A stretch of DNA of 64,000 nucleotides from Atherix ibis (taxonomy: Eukaryota; Arthropoda; Insecta; Diptera; Athericidae), in NCBI GenBank assembly GCA_958298945.1, contig OY282606.1, positions 77,549,622 to 77,613,621 on the forward strand, given 5' to 3'. Position 1 is the stretch's first letter. Each line of letters begins with the position of its first letter. Below are positions 1 through 10,995 of the stretch, piece by piece. Below the pieces are notes generated by a model. It worked only from the letters and a program-made list of their open reading frames with translations, searched no databases and had not been told where the DNA came from. The translations under genes and the position numbers were made by a program.

Positions 1-624
1 CAATAAGCTATGCATGAAGACAGTAACTTTTAATAAAGAATTTGATTTATTTATTTTACAAATAAAATTTACAATTATTTTCATATTATTTTTATTTATA
101 GAAACTTAAAAAAATTTTATTCCTGTTTTATCTTTAGTAAAATATAAACCCTTTTTTTTATTGTAAAAAAAATATTTTTTTAATTTATATTTGTCTCTTT
201 TTCATAGAAAAGTTTATTTTATTTTAATTTTTTAAATTTTAATGATTTTAGATGTAAATTATATCACAAAAATTAATATTTATAATTAGGTTTTTTTTAT
301 TATTCATTATTTAATAATAAAAAAAATAAAGAAATTGGTTAGACATTTCTAATATTTTTTTTTCAATTTAAGTTATAATAAAACTTAGATTTCTATTATT
401 GTTTTAATACCTCACAGAATATTTACGCAAATTGAAATATTCTCATATTTCTGTTCTAGGTTACGTTAATTTCTTATTTAATAATATAAAGTATTTTTGA
501 TGTTCGTAATAATCATCTAAGAGTGATTTTATTTTGTTAAAGAAATGACACAATTTTGAAACGGACGTAAATTGAGATATTCTCAATTGAAGATTTGGTC
601 GTTTCAAAAAATTTTCAATACTTC

Positions 625-735
625 TAGTCAACCTTTCGAAAATATCCTAGTTTTAGTTAGTCTTTCGATAATATTCTAGTTTTCGTTAATTTATCGAAAA
701 TATTTTAGTAAGTCTTTCGAAAAGATTCTTTATTA
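625..735. repeat. Degenerate tandem repeat, ~30-bp unit
   Basis: Three to four diverged units each carry a core like CTTTCGAAAATATTCTAG followed by TTTTAGTTA-like sequence. The spacing is about 30 bp, shrinking in the last units. This is read directly from the sequence. No function is suggested. Confidence 0.55.
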
Positions 736-1048
736 AAAATTATATTTTTTATTTAATACGAATTGCATAAAGACAATTTTATAATTAAAAAAACTGTCGA
801 TAAACAAATATTCACTAAAAATTAGAGCTTGCAACATTTATTCATCAAAGTCAAATAAGGCTTTCGAAAATTAAGGTCGCATATATACACAATCTAAGGT
901 AAAATTTAAGATGCCTTAGCAATTTTAAATATTGAATATTAATGCATATTAAATTTGCAAATATTCCATAGATTATTTATTGTAAATTCTTATAAAATTA
1001 CAAATAATAAAATAATTTATAAGATGTTTGGGTACATCTTATGCATAA

Positions 1049-1115
1049 ATCCACAAAATGTCTAGTTTTTCTGGCATCTGCCTAACCAACCAGATGTCTC
1101 TATTATTTTGTGGAT
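1049..1115. repeat. Nested short inverted repeat
   Basis: The outer perfect arms are ATCCACAAAAT (1049-1059) and ATTTTGTGGAT (1105-1115). Inside them lies CATCTG/CAGATG (1075-1080 and 1091-1096). It could fold as a branched hairpin. It is one of a dozen or so such structures in the window. Confidence 0.5.
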
Positions 1116-2317
1116 ACATCCCTTACTTGGCGAACTGTTTTTTTTAAATTTCTTTTTATTACTTCGTAATCTAACCATAAAAACAAAAATGTTTTAGATA
1201 CACAATTTCTCCATTGAACATGTTTTGAATGAAAATTTTCCTTCCTGTTTAAATTACAATGAATATTTTTGTTAATATAAAGAACGCTTCTACTCCAACT
1301 CGTTATATTTTATCAAAAACATTTCCGTCAAAAATAAACAAATTTCAATTTTCGGTTAAATCGAATCTGTCAAATTTAAAGTAATTCCAGTACGCGAGAA
1401 AAATAATTGAAACAATTCGAAAAAAGGTGTGTTTATCCATTATTAGATAATAATTCTAGAAAATTTGTTTGGTTTTATAACAGCGTGAAATACAAATTTG
1501 TACCTATGTCACTCTAAGAAGTTTTTGTTCGTTTCCCGAAAAAATGTTGCTCAATTATTTATTACTAAGCGAAAAGTTTAAAAAAAATCTCCGTATTTTA
1601 GATTTTTGTTCAGAATTATTAATTTTTCATTCTGCGAGGATAAGTAACCCGTGATTTAAATTCGGAGTTAACGTGTTTTGGGAAAATGTTTTTTAAAGAT
1701 TTTTGCGAATTTTTCGAATTATAAATGTTTGATCAAAGGTGCTTTAGTTTTGTCGCAGTCTATTTTTTATACGTTGCTAATAATCTTGTTATATTTTGTT
1801 GTTGTTAATAAATATTTTTTTTTTTTTTTTATTTATAATAAATGACGTTTTTCTATAAAAAAAACACAAAATGTGTACACATTCAATAAAAAATATCAAT
1901 TTAATAGAAGAAGAGAAAATGAAATGCAAGCAAAATAACCTCCGTGCTTTAGTTATATCCGACACTGTAGTTGAGCAGCAATTGTCGATAAAGTCATTTT
2001 ACCAGACGTTATCTAGACTATGATGAATTTGCAATATTGTAATGGATTTTGTTAATTTCTTATTAGTTTGATTTCTGCAAGTACTATTATAATTACTTTC
2101 AAATTCAAATACTATATATAAAGGTTAAATTATTAGAATCATCATAATTTTATATCTTTATTTTTTAACAATGAAAATCACAGGTCTTATGAGAGATAAA
2201 ACATGCAACTATATAGTGTCTCGTCTATCAGGCAATTCTCCGAAAGAGAAAAAAGTAATATTTTCTTAACAAAAAATTTGAGATCTCATATTTGAATTTA
2301 ATAATAAAACACAACAT

Positions 2318-2754
2318 CATTCCCAGAAAACTGGGAAATATTGATAACTTTCGAAAACCGAATAATCTGCCGAAATTCTGATGTTAATTGGCCGCCTCGG
2401 AGCTGTGATTTGAGTCCGTTGGATTAATTTCTGTGGGGATCCGTTAAGGATAAATGTTACACAAGCCATGCAGAAACAATTGAGGGCTTGAAACACGACA
2501 TCAAAGTTGCCATTGAAGAGATACAGGCCCAGGCAATCGAAAATGTACTGAAAAATTGAGTCGAGCGAATGGGGTACTGTAAGGCCAGCCGTGGCAGTCA
2601 TTTAAATGATGTTGTGTTTCAATCTTAAATTTCAAGGTTCAATCTTTCTAATAAAACCGGAAATTTAAATAAAATACACTAGTTTTTTTTTATATTTACT
2701 TTTTAAAATTCAACTTTTAAATTTGCACCACATATATGGTCCACCCTATACAAA
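2318..2754 (+). mobile_element. Transposase C-terminus relic (Tc1/mariner-like, DUF4817-type family)
   Basis: Reading the plus strand through stops and shifts gives the end of a transposase. The segments are NWPPRSCDLSPLD, then FLWGSVKDKCYTSHAETIEGL, then EEIQAQAIENVLKN, then CKASRGSHLNDVVF. This is the usual C-terminal layout of the insect transposases whose N-terminus carries a DUF4817 helix-turn-helix: the last catalytic region sits in the PPRSCDL.PLD block. At least two stops (after PLD and after VLKN) break it. The probable 3' terminal repeat, TGGTCCACCCTATA, lies at about 2739-2754. The N-terminal two thirds are missing. A LINE tail abuts it directly. Confidence 0.8.
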
Positions 2755-2755
2755 A

Positions 2756-3045
2756 TCATTGGCCAAACATTCTACTCGACAACCTTACCAAAATTTTGAC
2801 AACGAAAACTGCTTAGAATTCGGATAGGAGATTTTGCTGTCATACATAATTTATTTTTCGGAAACCGTACTCTTTCCATTTGCCCATTCTGTGTCGTTCA
2901 ACTCACTACCACGCATCTTTCAACGGAATGTGATCTTATCCAATATTTCTTTTCTTATGAGATTCCCTCCATTGTGCTTCTAGATACCTCAATACCTTTT
3001 CCGAATCCTCTCGTTAATTTCTTAAAATAAACTTATATGCTCTAC
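2756..3045 (+). mobile_element. LINE (jockey-like) ORF2 C-terminal relic
   Basis: The plus-strand frame gives a fragment around FFGNRTLSICPFCVVQL, then TTHLSTECDLIQY, then PNPLVNFLK. The CPFC...H....C arrangement and the terminal FLK-type ending match the region after RNase H at the end of jockey-like ORF2 proteins. A closely similar peptide (FLGNQTRHSCPSFVVQF) occurs in the LINE fragment at 29.9-30.3 kb, so both copies appear to belong to one family. The fragment is 5'-truncated, as is usual for LINE insertions, and no reverse transcriptase domain is attached. Confidence 0.7.
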
Positions 3046-3399
3046 GAAATCTGTCCATCTCTAACTGGTCCATCCAACTAACCAAAGATCATTTTATTTA
3101 ATCCACATATGTGTATGTCCTAGAGACCAAACTTTAAATTGGTTCAAAGTTGCAATGTAATAAAACAATTGATCCTAATCGACACTGAAGAGTATTCTAA
3201 AAGCCAAAATAACTTAACATTTATTGATTTTAATAGGGGTTTGTTTATTTGAGATTTTTTTAAACATAAAATGACCATTTATCTTATGTAATTTAAATTG
3301 ATATTAATTCAATTCCATTTTCAAATAATGCGCGGACAGGCAAATCACATTTTTTTTGTAGAAATTAGATCTGCTTTATAATAAATAAAAATAATTAAA

Positions 3400-4019
3400 T
3401 ACAGTGTGTCCACTAAAAAACTGAATGATATATAAAATCAAAATTACTTGTAAAAACGTGTGTTTTTGTACTAAAAAAAGACATTAATTGCATTTGATCT
3501 ATGTGTATTACTTTAAATGCGAAAATGCCTCATCACCCATTATTAAACAATTTTCCTGTCTCTGGCTAGGTATTGAAATCGAATAGCTACCTGCAGGCGC
3601 TGCTGTGTGTCTGGGAGCAGAAAAGATTGGACCAAGTTGATTTTATATGCAAATATTATTTAATCCAGTTTCAGAATCTTCTGAAGCGATGTTCTCGCGA
3701 TGCCTAGTTTTGAGCAGAGCGACGACTAGTAGAGCCAAATTAATCCTCAAGGTACACTCTGCCGTACAGCATCTGTGTCAGACTTAGGATCTCTCCACGG
3801 AAATTCGCCGACTGATCGACTACTTTTAAATTGGGTGGTTATGTTTCGAATCATGTTATCGCTATAATTTACCCTGAAATTAAAAAAATGCAGGTATTTT
3901 CTCCGAATTTGAAGTATCAAGCTTACACTCTAATATAATGAGTTTAACTCGTTGCTGGACATCTTACATTTCCATTTTAATCTTCAAAAACCTTCAGTTT
4001 TTCACATTTCCACCCTGTA
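3400..4019. mobile_element. 620-bp DNA transposon relic with terminal inverted repeats
   Basis: The left end reads TACAGTGTGTCCACTAAAAA followed by ACTGAA. The reverse complement of the right end (about 3993-4019) reads TACAGGGTGGAAATGTGAAA followed by AACTGAA. Both ends start with TA, as in Tc1/mariner-type insertions. The interior contains what looks like the antisense of a transposase N-terminal region (for example around 3690-3860), but no continuous reading frame survives. It looks like a deletion derivative. The exact family was not determined. Confidence 0.7.
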
Positions 4020-5262
4020 TATTCATCAGTCAAATACATGAGGAGGGGGGATAAATGGTAATTAATATATTGCAACATCGTTTATTATACAGTTTTTGTT
4101 TTTGTTGTAACAAATTAAAGAAACAATGAAATTTATTATGTTCATCATGAAAATTCTATAAAAAAAATTGTTTAAATAATCCACAAAAAAACTTAATTAA
4201 TTAATTATAAAAATTTCATCGTTGGAGGATGTCTGTAAAAACACAAACTGTAATACTTAAAAATATTTCCAAAATTTCCATAAAATATTATAATTTAATT
4301 TTTAAAATTTTATAATTATGGCTAATTAACAAACAAGTAAACGCTAAACTAAACATGAAATTATAACACACAAAAAGTGAGAGTACACCGCTTACTTGTA
4401 GGCGCACGTACTCACGTTTATATGTACCTCCACACTCGTATGTATATGGGGGAGCTCAAAATAAAATTTTCAACACAATTTATACCAGACCAATCCGATT
4501 TAATTGAAAATTCACAATCAACAATTAATGTACGTAAAGAGTACTGGCAGAATGTACGAGCATAGGTCAGTTCTTGGTATCGAAAATATTCCATTTCATG
4601 CTGATAAACTCGATTCATAACATTTCCAAAACGAAATGGAAATTGCATTCGATTAGGAAACGATAACAAACCATCCCCACACGTCCACCAGATTGTACAG
4701 CATAATGTCTGCAGAATATTAATCGTGAAAGATATGCGGGATATTGGGTGATGGAGAGAATATTGTCTCCGTCCAAGGGCAACCTTTCAATTTTTTTTTA
4801 TTCAGTTGGACTGCTTGTCTACACTTTGTTGTTGTCACAGATATTGGTTCGCTCTCTTGCTATGCAACTTAAATTCTTTTGAATTCTTTTCCTTCGTTTG
4901 GTTTTTTTTAGCTTTGTTTCTTAAAATATTTTTAACTTTTCTCATTGAAATTTTTCAGAAATTCTCTACATACATCGTTTATGTAATCCATTTTATATCT
5001 TATACCTTTTAAACTCGTTATGTTTACAGAAAGAGTACAAAATAGCAAATAATAAATAATTCTTGAGTTGGGTTGACAATCATAATTATGGTTCATTAAT
5101 TCTTATTTATTGATGGTATTCATGAAGTTTATTGGATTTTTTTATTTAATTTAATTATGTTATAAACTTTGATAATTAAACAAATTTTATTTATATATTA
5201 TTACTTATAAAAATGTTAATGATCTAAATGTTAATTTATATACTTTTGCTTTCTATTTACAG
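4020..5262. other. Unassigned intron-like stretch upstream of the exon
   Basis: No feature is supported. Two overlapping open frames on opposite strands around 4377-4669 (62 and 83 codons) carry no recognisable motif. The final 20 nt form a pyrimidine-rich tract that serves as the acceptor of the exon at 5263. Confidence 0.6.
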
Positions 5263-5328
5263 GGGAAGTGAACTATCCGATGTATCCATCATACGACAAA
5301 TGCGTGGTGTTGAAGTTTTGGCCTTAAG
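5263..5328 (+). CDS. Internal exon of a leucine-rich repeat protein, CFAP410/C21orf2-like
   Basis: This 66-nt exon has a pyrimidine-rich acceptor (TTTGCTTTCTATTTACAG) and a donor reading AAG|GTAGGC. The open phase starts at 5264, so the first base completes a codon begun in the preceding exon and the last two bases (AG) start a codon finished in the next. It encodes 21 residues, GSELSDVSII followed by RQM and RGVEVLAL. From family knowledge, CFAP410 (C21orf2) starts with a leucine-rich repeat block in which a W-G-S-x-L-x-D-x-S-I segment is followed by M..(V/L)EV..LSVN, and the final codon is split as AG|T/C (Ser). This exon fits that block well. The assignment is inference from a short peptide; other LRR proteins such as the LRRC6 or LRRC23 type are possible. 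No adjoining exon was found. Confidence 0.65.
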
Positions 5329-6753
5329 GTAGGCTTTCTTATAATTCTTAAAGTTAGGTTAACTACAGGCATTTTTTTTACTTTGTCATATTGGCGGTAA
5401 AAAAAAAACTTACAAAATTATTGGTAATGTTTGATGGTATTTGATGAAGTTGAAAATATATTTTGCCTGTTTGGATTATTCTACAACAAAATAGAGTATT
5501 AACTTTTTTCATGAAACTAGTGATGATTGACAGTTTGATCTTGAGGCAGGTGTGCTCTAGAATTTATTAAAAGTTTTTTTTTCAGATTAAGACTCGTTGT
5601 GAGTAAGCAGAATCTTGGATGTGTGACCATAAACGAACCATCTTTTATTCTTCTACTTGTTGATTTTTTTTCTTGAATAATATTAGAAATTGAAAAAATA
5701 ATGGCATGTTATCTTATTTGGATTATTTAAATTTGGCATGTTCTTTTTTTTACATTTTACTTTCTGTCTATTAGGACAGAGTTATGAAAATTTAAAGTTT
5801 ATTCTTCTGTATAAATTTTAATCAAATGCCCAGGAGTCTAATATTGCTATTAAGGTTAACAGAGATGGGTGGTTTCCAATGGGTGGTTTGAGTCTCTAGG
5901 TTGTCAAACGGTCTGAGAAAATTTTGGATATAAGATTGTTATAATTTGTAATGTTGACAGATTCAAAAAATAAAAAACTAGACTAACAATACTGGCTATA
6001 ATACGAAATACTGGCTATAAGAAAGGATGTTTTTGAACCTTTAGTGCTCAATCTTATCTTAAAATCAACCTTATTTTAAAATCATATCATTCCGAAAGTA
6101 AAAACCTATCGAAATTATATGATTTTAAAATAAGGTTGAATGCGTCGGAAATGAAGTTGTTGAGTTTCTATGGGTAATGTAGAATGTATTTTATGTACTA
6201 AATTCTATGGGAAATTATTTAAAACTAAAAGTGATCTAAAATTCTATGTAATATTGTCAAAACTTATGCAACCACAAACAATTTCTGCTAGTTTTAATGA
6301 AAATAATTAAAAAACAATTAAATTACTGCATATTCGATAATTTTTTTGGAATTAACATTTTCGGAAAATTTATAATTTGTATTATAAACCATATACTAGT
6401 CAATAAAATTGTGGAATCAGTTCATGGAAGAAAAAATATTAAGACTCGCCAAAGGGATTTACGTTCGTAATACTATAGATATGGATCCCAGACACATGTA
6501 CCAGGTATTATATTACAATAGATTGTAGCGGTAAGATTGTTGGGTGGTTTATGGACTTGATATCCCATGACTTTGAAGGATATTAGTTCTTGATGCGAAT
6601 TCAGATAATACATAAAGACGTATCCTCATTTAGGGAATCGTCTTTATTTAGGGAAGCAAATCAAAGATATAAATTAAAAGCAAAATAATGGGAAATATAG
6701 AAATATCATGGGATTGTTGATTTATAAGACCAACATTTTTCCAATCTTTTGAA
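5329..6753. other. Putative intron, no further exon seen
   Basis: AT-rich. It contains a short direct repeat of AATACTGGCTATAA at about 5989 and 6008 and the perfect hairpin at 6065-6139. A pyrimidine-rich CAG at about 5585 followed by 20 open bases was considered as a next exon and rejected. Confidence 0.5.
6065..6139. repeat. Perfect hairpin, 23-bp arms, 29-nt loop
   Basis: The left arm, 6065-6087, starts TCAACCTTATTTTAAAATC. The right arm, 6117-6139, is its exact reverse complement. At 75 nt it has the dimensions of a small RNA precursor, but perfect pairing and AT content make a recent template-switch origin just as likely. Confidence 0.85.
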
Positions 6754-7848
6754 AAAATTGTTGTATGATTAGTACTTGGCCTTGACACGAAAAAACATTT
6801 TTATGTATAAAATTCATTTTATTTTTCAACATAGCCTTCTTTTAACTCGATATACTTAATCCAACGTTTTTCTTTCTTTTGTATCTCATCTAAAAAAAAT
6901 ACAATCTCTCCATCCATTCAAAATTGGTTTTTCTGTCACAAATAACTTCATCTTTTGGCCCAAATCTTGTTCCGCCGAGCCATCTTACCGGGTTTGCAAA
7001 TGGGAAATAATCTCTGGGGGGCTAAATCGGGCCAATACGGTGGATACGAAAGCAATTTGCATCCTAACTCATTAATTTTTAATCATGCTGATGATACAAG
7101 TGCACGCGGGTATTGCATTGATAAAAAATAATTTCTCCCATTTGTTTGCCCTTTTCAATATAATTAACGTGGATAATGCACCTTGCATCCCAAAATACTG
7201 TGGGCATTATTTTGTTGGCCGATAAAGTCGCAATGGCCTTCGTTGACGCCGGTTCACCAAGGAAAAGCTACTGTTTGGACTGATCGCCCTCTGTGTGCTG
7301 TGATGAATTCATGTTTCGTCAACAGTATGAGTCGACACCAAAAATCACTTGGATTACGCTTTAGCATCGCCAAATATTCTTTTGAAGTTGACACACGTGC
7401 GTGTTTATGGTCAATTGTGAGCAATCGCGGAACCCATCTTGTGGAAAGCTTGCTCATATCCAAATGAGTTGTTAAAATGTTCTGCACCTGCTCAATTAAG
7501 ATGCACTTGAATGTTCTTCATCTAAAATGCTTGTACGGCGGAGTTTAAATTCAGCTGTCCGATCTTTTATGGTCGATAACGAAGATCCAGACTACCCATA
7601 AACTTTTCTGAATCCTGCATTTATTTCATAATTCGTTTTCTTCTCCAAAAACAAATATTTTATCAGTGCTCGTTATTCGAATTTTTCCATTAGTGTAAAA
7701 TTACAAAAGTAGTTCAGTTTAAATGGTTGTTACATGCATACTAACAGAAAATTCTTGTGAAAGGATCAATTGACAAAAAAATAGAGTTGTTTTAATAGTA
7801 GCAGCACAATTTCTTGTCGAGGGTTAGGTATTAATCATACAACTCTCG
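6754..7848 (-). mobile_element. Decayed mariner (DD34D) element, family 2, copy 1
   Basis: The right end at about 7820-7848 reads, on the minus strand, CGAGAGTTGTATGATTAATA and is followed by the TA dinucleotide at 7849. A weaker matching left end contains TTGTATGATTAGTACTTGGC from 6761. The minus strand encodes mariner transposase fragments. The clearest is at 7254-7487: MQNILTTHLDMSKLSTRWVP, then RLLTIDHKHARVS, then AMLKRNPSDFWCR. This matches the region with the WVPRLL motif just before the first catalytic Asp. Downstream pieces are frameshifted. At about 1.1 kb it is near full length but heavily mutated. A second member of the family lies at 48642-49594. Confidence 0.85.
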
Positions 7849-7850
7849 TA

Positions 7851-10360
7851 TACATATGGTAATATTTTGACATTTAATTATTTTTCGGGACCAGTTTAGA
7901 AACAATTGTTATATAAATTGTCTAAGAGTTATAATTTTACATTTTAACAACAGATATTAACACTTTATAATTCAGTTATCATCTAACAATTCATATTTTA
8001 AATATTTGTTCAAATATGTCCCTGAATTTAATTTAAGTATTGTCTAAAGGAAACAGGGGACGAATGGCTATATAAAGAAATTAATTTTCATATATTTTAA
8101 CATCATACGTGTAGTCATAATTATAATAGAAATTTGTTATTCAACTGGATCTCCTTCCCTTCGCCTGAATTTCAAATTAACATTAAAAAATTATGTAAAA
8201 AATTTTTATTTTACATAAAATTTATTTAAATTTATTGAATTTTTAAGCTATAATTATCTTACAAATATTCAGCAACAAGGTTTTACGCCTACACCGAATT
8301 GGTTATTTATTATTAAACACTAGCACTAAATCTAAGCTTTCTATTTTTATATGGAAAATATATATAATTTAATAATTTTTAACTTTTCTTCTAAAAAAAA
8401 ATTAAATACTATCTATTACTATTAAATAATATAATAACACTAGTAATAATAGTTTAAAATTGACGTAATCCGAGTATATATTTTAAATATATATTCACTA
8501 AACTATTATATTCTTTGCAGTTTTCTTAAGTTGCTTATTAGCTTTTATTACAAAATATCCACCTACATTTACCTCTGAATTAAGTAAGTCAGAACTATTA
8601 GTTCATATCTGTTTTTCATTGTCATTCAAAATTTCAATAAAAGTAGCAAAATATGAGATACCAAAAAATAGTAGTTTTATTTCTTTTCCATTGATCCATT
8701 TGTGGAAAATAAACTTAACACATGAAAATGTCTTTTTTGCTGTATAAAATTTACATGAGAAATTTAATTCACGTCAAATTCATTTTTCAGAAACAAATCA
8801 AAAGATTTTACTTGACAGAAATAAAAAGATAAAAATAGGAAATAAATTTAACTAGTTTCTTTTATTGGATATTCCATTAATAACATTATTTTACCGACAA
8901 TTTGTTGTAAAATAATAGCACGTTTATTTTTGGGCGAAACACAATAATTTTTGTACGTATCGTCAGATGAAATCATATCGAATTTAAATAATATTGGAAT
9001 CTCTGTAGGCGTACCTTGTTTGAAGCATAAGCGATTACGAGTACCGCCAGAGTTGCCTGCAGTGAGACCGAAAGTCAAGTTGAGGTCTTGCCTAGCTAAT
9101 AAAATAAATTTAATCGAATGCAAGTATTAGCAATTGTGTTTTTGAGCGCAAAAGATTTCCTGATACACACTATGTTAAGTAGAGTCGAAAAGTGGTGTAA
9201 CGAGTACGTTTTAATTCTCACTACCCACTCATTCAATTGCGAACAAACACTCATAGTTATTAGCTATTGTTTTTCTACAGAGGCCTTTAAGTATCAGTCA
9301 CAATAAAGCCAAGTGCAGATTGTAAATATGAAAGCCAAAAAAGTGGGACGTTGTTTTGTTTTGAAGCAAAAAGATATCATATCGTAAATGAGAGATTTTT
9401 GACTAAACAAAAGTATAAGCCATATTTGATCATCAAGATCATCACCTGCTTTAGTCAGAAGCATCATCTGATTAGGCTCGTCCTCGCCATCTTAATCTTC
9501 ACCGCCATTTTGATTATTCATTAGCAATGACACCTCGATCGACTGAGATTTGTCGCGGTAGTACTTATTTTCATCCCACAGAAAACGTGATCGTATTTAG
9601 TCAGTAACGACCACCTCCTCCGCTGCTGGACAACATTGGAAGTAGTTCACTCGGCCTTGTATTCATACTTGCTGCGCATTAAAAAAACCACTGCGCCGCG
9701 CCGATTTTTTATTATTAATGACTGACTCAGAAACATAACCAAAAATGGTCAAACGCGTCCAGTGTGAAGAAAAATTGTATCGATTTTCTCCACTTTTTTT
9801 CCTTCTATAATCTCGAAAAAAAACTTATTCTTCGTATAAATTAATATGGAGAATTATTTATTTATTATTAGTAACATTAATAATTTGAAAATAAAATTCA
9901 ACAAAAAAGATTCATTATAATTTATATGAAAACAAGCCAAATGTTGTCGGCAATCGGTTATGGCAAACTACAGTGTGCGTCATCTTTGGTTGTACACCAA
10001 TAACATTTTTTATTATAAAAAAAACTTATTGAAATTTCTTAAGAACTTAAACGTTTTTGTTTTAATATTTTTTATGTTGGTGCCAAATTGCATTTAATTG
10101 CATGCTTGATATTAAACGAATTTTTGCAGGCAACATGGTGTTTTCTGTCTTTTTAAAAAAAATTCTATTTATTAATAATTTAAGGATTCCAAACAATAGC
10201 TTGTACACAGACGGTAATCAGGATCAAAATGATTTCTGAATCTCATCTTATCTTTGGGTTTATTCAAAATTTCGTCATAGTTATCAAATAGACTAATATT
10301 TCCACCCTAAGTTGTGGTCTTATTCTTAAATAGCTTTACTGCCTAATATTTTATCAATAG
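7851..10360. other. Unassigned stretch
   Basis: No gene is supported. A 91-codon open frame on the minus strand at 8848-9123 and a 62-codon frame at 9118-9306 (+) show no recognisable domain. A less AT-rich patch at about 9430-9770 is notable for its composition but was not identified. Confidence 0.5.
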
Positions 10361-10429
10361 ATGGATAACTACCTAATGTCCTTAAGATACGATTAAGCAC
10401 TTGTCAGAATTTGACAGTGATTGTACATA

Positions 10430-10995
10430 CATGGCTGTCAGGCAATCATTTGACAATGGGCATTGCCAGACACACCATTTGACTAGTGATCACACGATAG
10501 TCAGATTTCATCAAATGTTGATACCCTTCAATTAGTCCGACAACGCTTGCAAGTAAAACTTTTCTGATCACACGATTGTCATATAACTGCAAATAAAAAA
10601 TGTGCATTCTTATTGTCTGACTAAAGCGCCATATTGTTTTTGCTTAACAGTTTATTATTTTGTTTATTGTTGTTAAATAGTGAAGTATGAGACAATATAC
10701 AATTATAATTTTGTGAAATGTCCAGGAATAAAAAAAATTGTGTTGATATAATTTTAAGGGCATATTTTTTTAAAAGTAGCAGTGATGAGAAGGAGGAGGA
10801 ATTGAAGAGACGGAGAAGACGTAGTGAATTCTTCACTAAAATGTCAAATATATCGTCAGATTGCTTTGGCGTTGCGAAATGTTTAAAATTTCACTATTTG
10901 GCAATGGGAAAATTCCCACAAATGTCCTGACAATAGTCCCAAAGTTTGATGACACGATTGCCAGATGTCGCCTGCAAATGTTGTCATACAATGTA
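10430..10995 (+). mobile_element. Candidate non-autonomous DNA transposon with repeated subterminal motifs
   Basis: The outer parts carry many short motifs. GAT(C/G)ACACGAT occurs at about 10488, 10565 and 10948, and GTCA/TGACAAT words recur from about 10396 to 10985. The middle has a 70-codon frame (10718-10930) containing SSSDEKEEELKRRRRRSEFF. That is an acidic then Arg-rich stretch reminiscent of the N-terminus of PIF/Harbinger transposases, with no catalytic domain following. Exact termini and a target duplication were not resolved. The class assignment is inference; it could also be a simple cluster of repeats. The element at 23.5-24.1 kb has a similar plan with a different motif. Confidence 0.4.

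Larger units (their letters stand above)
1..2316. other. AT-rich non-coding stretch
   Basis: No coding sequence is recognised. It is dominated by A/T runs, including a long T run near 1808. It contains a short degenerate tandem repeat (625-735) and a nested inverted repeat (1049-1115), listed separately. A 50-codon open frame at about 1870-2022 (+) has no recognisable motif and is probably chance. Confidence 0.7.

Noticed and set aside
1870..2022. 50-codon open frame MCTHSIKNIN...
   Set aside because: It is short, with no motif, no splice context and no neighbouring signal.
5583..5605. CAG after a T-rich tract followed by a short open piece and GTGAG, as a next exon of the LRR gene
   Set aside because: It would splice to Arg-Leu-Arg instead of the expected Ser-Val-Asn of the LRR block and is only about 17 nt long.
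8848..9123. 91-codon minus-strand frame with moderately balanced composition
   Set aside because: No homologous family recalled and no conserved motif; left as unassigned.
10125..10160. TTTTTGCAG followed by an ATG as a possible exon
   Set aside because: The reading runs into a poly-Lys/Ile stretch and a stop within a few codons.
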